DNA from: Amorphochlora amoebiformis
Lineage: Eukaryota > Cercozoa > Chlorarachniophyceae
Assembly (NCBI GenBank): GCA_054601695.1
Contig: BAAHQB010000176.1
Location: 337,125-401,124 of the forward strand
Direction: 5' to 3'
Length of the DNA: 64,000 nt
In this document: in pieces, positions 62,641 through 64,000 of the stretch
How positions within the stretch are numbered: position 1 is the stretch's first letter
Layout: each line of letters starts with the position of its first letter
Position numbers and translations under genes: made by a program
The notes under the pieces: generated by a model
Seen by the model: the letters and a program-made list of their open reading frames with translations, nothing else
Told to the model about the DNA's origin: nothing
The model's database searches: none

Positions 62641-64000
62641 CGGAATAGGATTAAGGTTACGGTTAGAAAGTCGGGTTAGAGTTAGGGTTAGGGTTAGGGT
62701 TACGGCGTCGGGTTAGGGTGTCGGGTTAGGGTGTCGGGTTAGGGTCTAGGGGTGTCGGGTTAGGGTGTTGGGTTAGGGTGTCGGGTTTGGGTGTCGGGTT
62801 ACTACTAGACTAGGGTTAGCTAGTTAGGGTTAGGGTGTCGGGTTAGGGTTAGGGTGTCGGGTTAGGGTTAGGGTGTCGGGTTAGGGTTAGGGAGGCGGGT
62901 TAGGGTGTCGGGTTAGGGTGTCGGGTTAGGGTTAGGGTTAGGGTTAGGGTTAGGGTTAGGGTGTCGGGTTAGGGTAAAGGTGTCGGGTTAGGGTTAGCTA
63001 GTTAGGGTGTCGGGTTAGGGTTAGGGTGTCTGGTTAGGGTTAGGGTTAGGGTAAAGCTGTCGGGTTAGGGTGTCGGGTTAGGGTTAGGATTAGGGTGTCG
63101 GGTTAGGGTTAGGGTGTCGGGTTAGGGTGTCGGGTTAGGGTTAGGGTTAGGGTTAGGGTTAGGGTTAGGGTTAGGGTTAGGGTGTCGGGTTAGGGTGTCG
63201 GGTTAGGGTGTCGGGTTAGGGTTAGGGTGTCGGGTTAGGGTGTCGGGTTAGGGTGTCGGGTTAGGGTGTCGGGTTAGGGTGTCGGGTTAGGGTGTCGGGT
63301 TAGGGTGTCGGGTTAGGGTGTCGGGTTAGGGTGTCGGGTTAGGGTTCGGGTTAGGGTGTCGGGTTAGGGTTCGGGTTAGGGTTAGGGTTAGGGTTAGGGT
63401 TAGGGTTAGGGTTAGGGTTAGGGTTAGGGTTAGGGTTAGGGTTAGGGTTAGGGTTAGGGTTAGGGTTAGGGTTAGGGTTAGGGTTAGGGTTAGGGTTAGG
63501 GTTAGGGTTAGGGTTAGGGTTAGGGTTAGGGTTAGGGTTCGGGTTAGGGTTCGGGTTAGGGTTAGGGTTAGGGTTAGGGTTAGGGTGTCGGGTTAGGGTG
63601 TCGGGTTAGGGTGTCGGGTTAGGGTTAGGGTTAGGGTTAGGGTTAGGGTTAGGGTTCGGGTTAGGGTTCGGGTTAGGGTTAGGGTTAGGGTTAGGGTTAG
63701 GGTTAGGGTTAGGGTTAGGGTTAGGGTTAGGGTTAGGGTTAGGGTTAGGGTTAGGGTTAGGGTTAGGGTTCGGGTTAGGGTTAGGGTTAGGGTTAGGGTT
63801 AGGGTTAGGGTTAGGGTTAGGGTTAGGGTTAGGGTTAGGGTTAGGGTTAGGGTTAGGGTTAGGGTTAGAGTTAGGGTTAGGGTTAGGGTTAGGGTTAGGG
63901 TTAGGGTTAGGGTTAGGGTTAGGGTTAGGGTTAGGGTTAGGGTTAGGGTTAGGGTTAGGGTTAGGGTTAGGGTTAGGGTTAGGGTTAGGGTTAGGGTTAG
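62641..64000. repeat. Telomeric (TTAGGG)n array, right chromosome end
   Basis: TTAGGG repeats with the G-rich strand running 5'->3' to the window edge. The inner part (62,641-63,360) is degenerate: GGTTAGGGTGTCGGGTTAGG variants alternate with TTAGGG, plus CTAGACTAGGG and GTTAGCTAG words. The outer part (63,360-64,000) is mostly pure, with rare TTCGGG and one TTAGAG. The variant-to-pure gradient is typical of a true telomere. Confidence 0.97.

Overview
This is eukaryotic nuclear DNA from a chromosome end. The last ~1.35 kb is a (TTAGGG)n array reading 5'->3' toward the right edge, which is the orientation of a right telomere. Genes are split into many short exons. Nearly every longer intron carries a (TA)n microsatellite, often of several hundred bases, plus a minisatellite found nowhere else in the window. 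Gene content (UFMylation ligase UFL1, a cyclin-Y-type cyclin, an Atg11/Atg17/FIP200-like autophagy scaffold, an NSF-type AAA ATPase) points to a free-living or symbiotic unicellular eukaryote. UFL1 is generally missing from ascomycete and basidiomycete fungi, so an early-branching opisthokont relative or another protist is more likely. I cannot name the species.

Layout, with alternating gene directions. (1) 1-10,338, minus strand: UFL1, about 20 exons, 3' end cut by the left edge. (2) 11,035-16,592, plus: Atg17/Atg11-like scaffold. (3) 16,596-22,962, minus: cyclin Y with an N-terminal SH3 domain. The stop codons of genes 2 and 3 may lie only 3 bp apart. (4) 23,143-34,537, plus: unrecognised 580-residue protein with an Arg/Glu-rich N-terminus, a Cys-rich ectodomain and four membrane segments. 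Its start lies 180 bp from that of gene 3. (5) 38,526-46,281, minus: NSF/Sec18-like AAA D1 module that stops where D2 should begin, with further minus-strand exons upstream to ~53.2 kb. (6) ~54,639-62,304, plus: a Cys-cluster (YkgJ/PF03692-type) domain joined to a METTL13-like methyltransferase, ending ~340 bp before telomeric repeats.

The exon chains of genes 3, 4 and 6 were built by hand from splice sites and reading phase. Gene 4 sums to exactly 581 codons, and eleven consecutive exons of gene 6 sum to exactly 629. That internal consistency, with family motifs running across splice junctions, is the main evidence. No expression data or database search was available.

Between and within genes lie a dispersed element family with short inverted ends (TGTTAGCGCAG...CTGCGCTAACA) embedded in TA tracts, two CTAG-rich islands, and private minisatellites. 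Most long open frames in the window are translations of TA, CACAT, TC or GGACAACA repeats and are not genes.

The genes do not form a functional cluster. UFL1 (UFMylation), the Atg17-like scaffold (autophagy) and the NSF-like ATPase (membrane fusion) are separate housekeeping functions. The most unusual items are the two possible domain fusions (SH3-cyclin Y; Cys-cluster-methyltransferase), the orphan four-pass protein, and the inverted-end element family.
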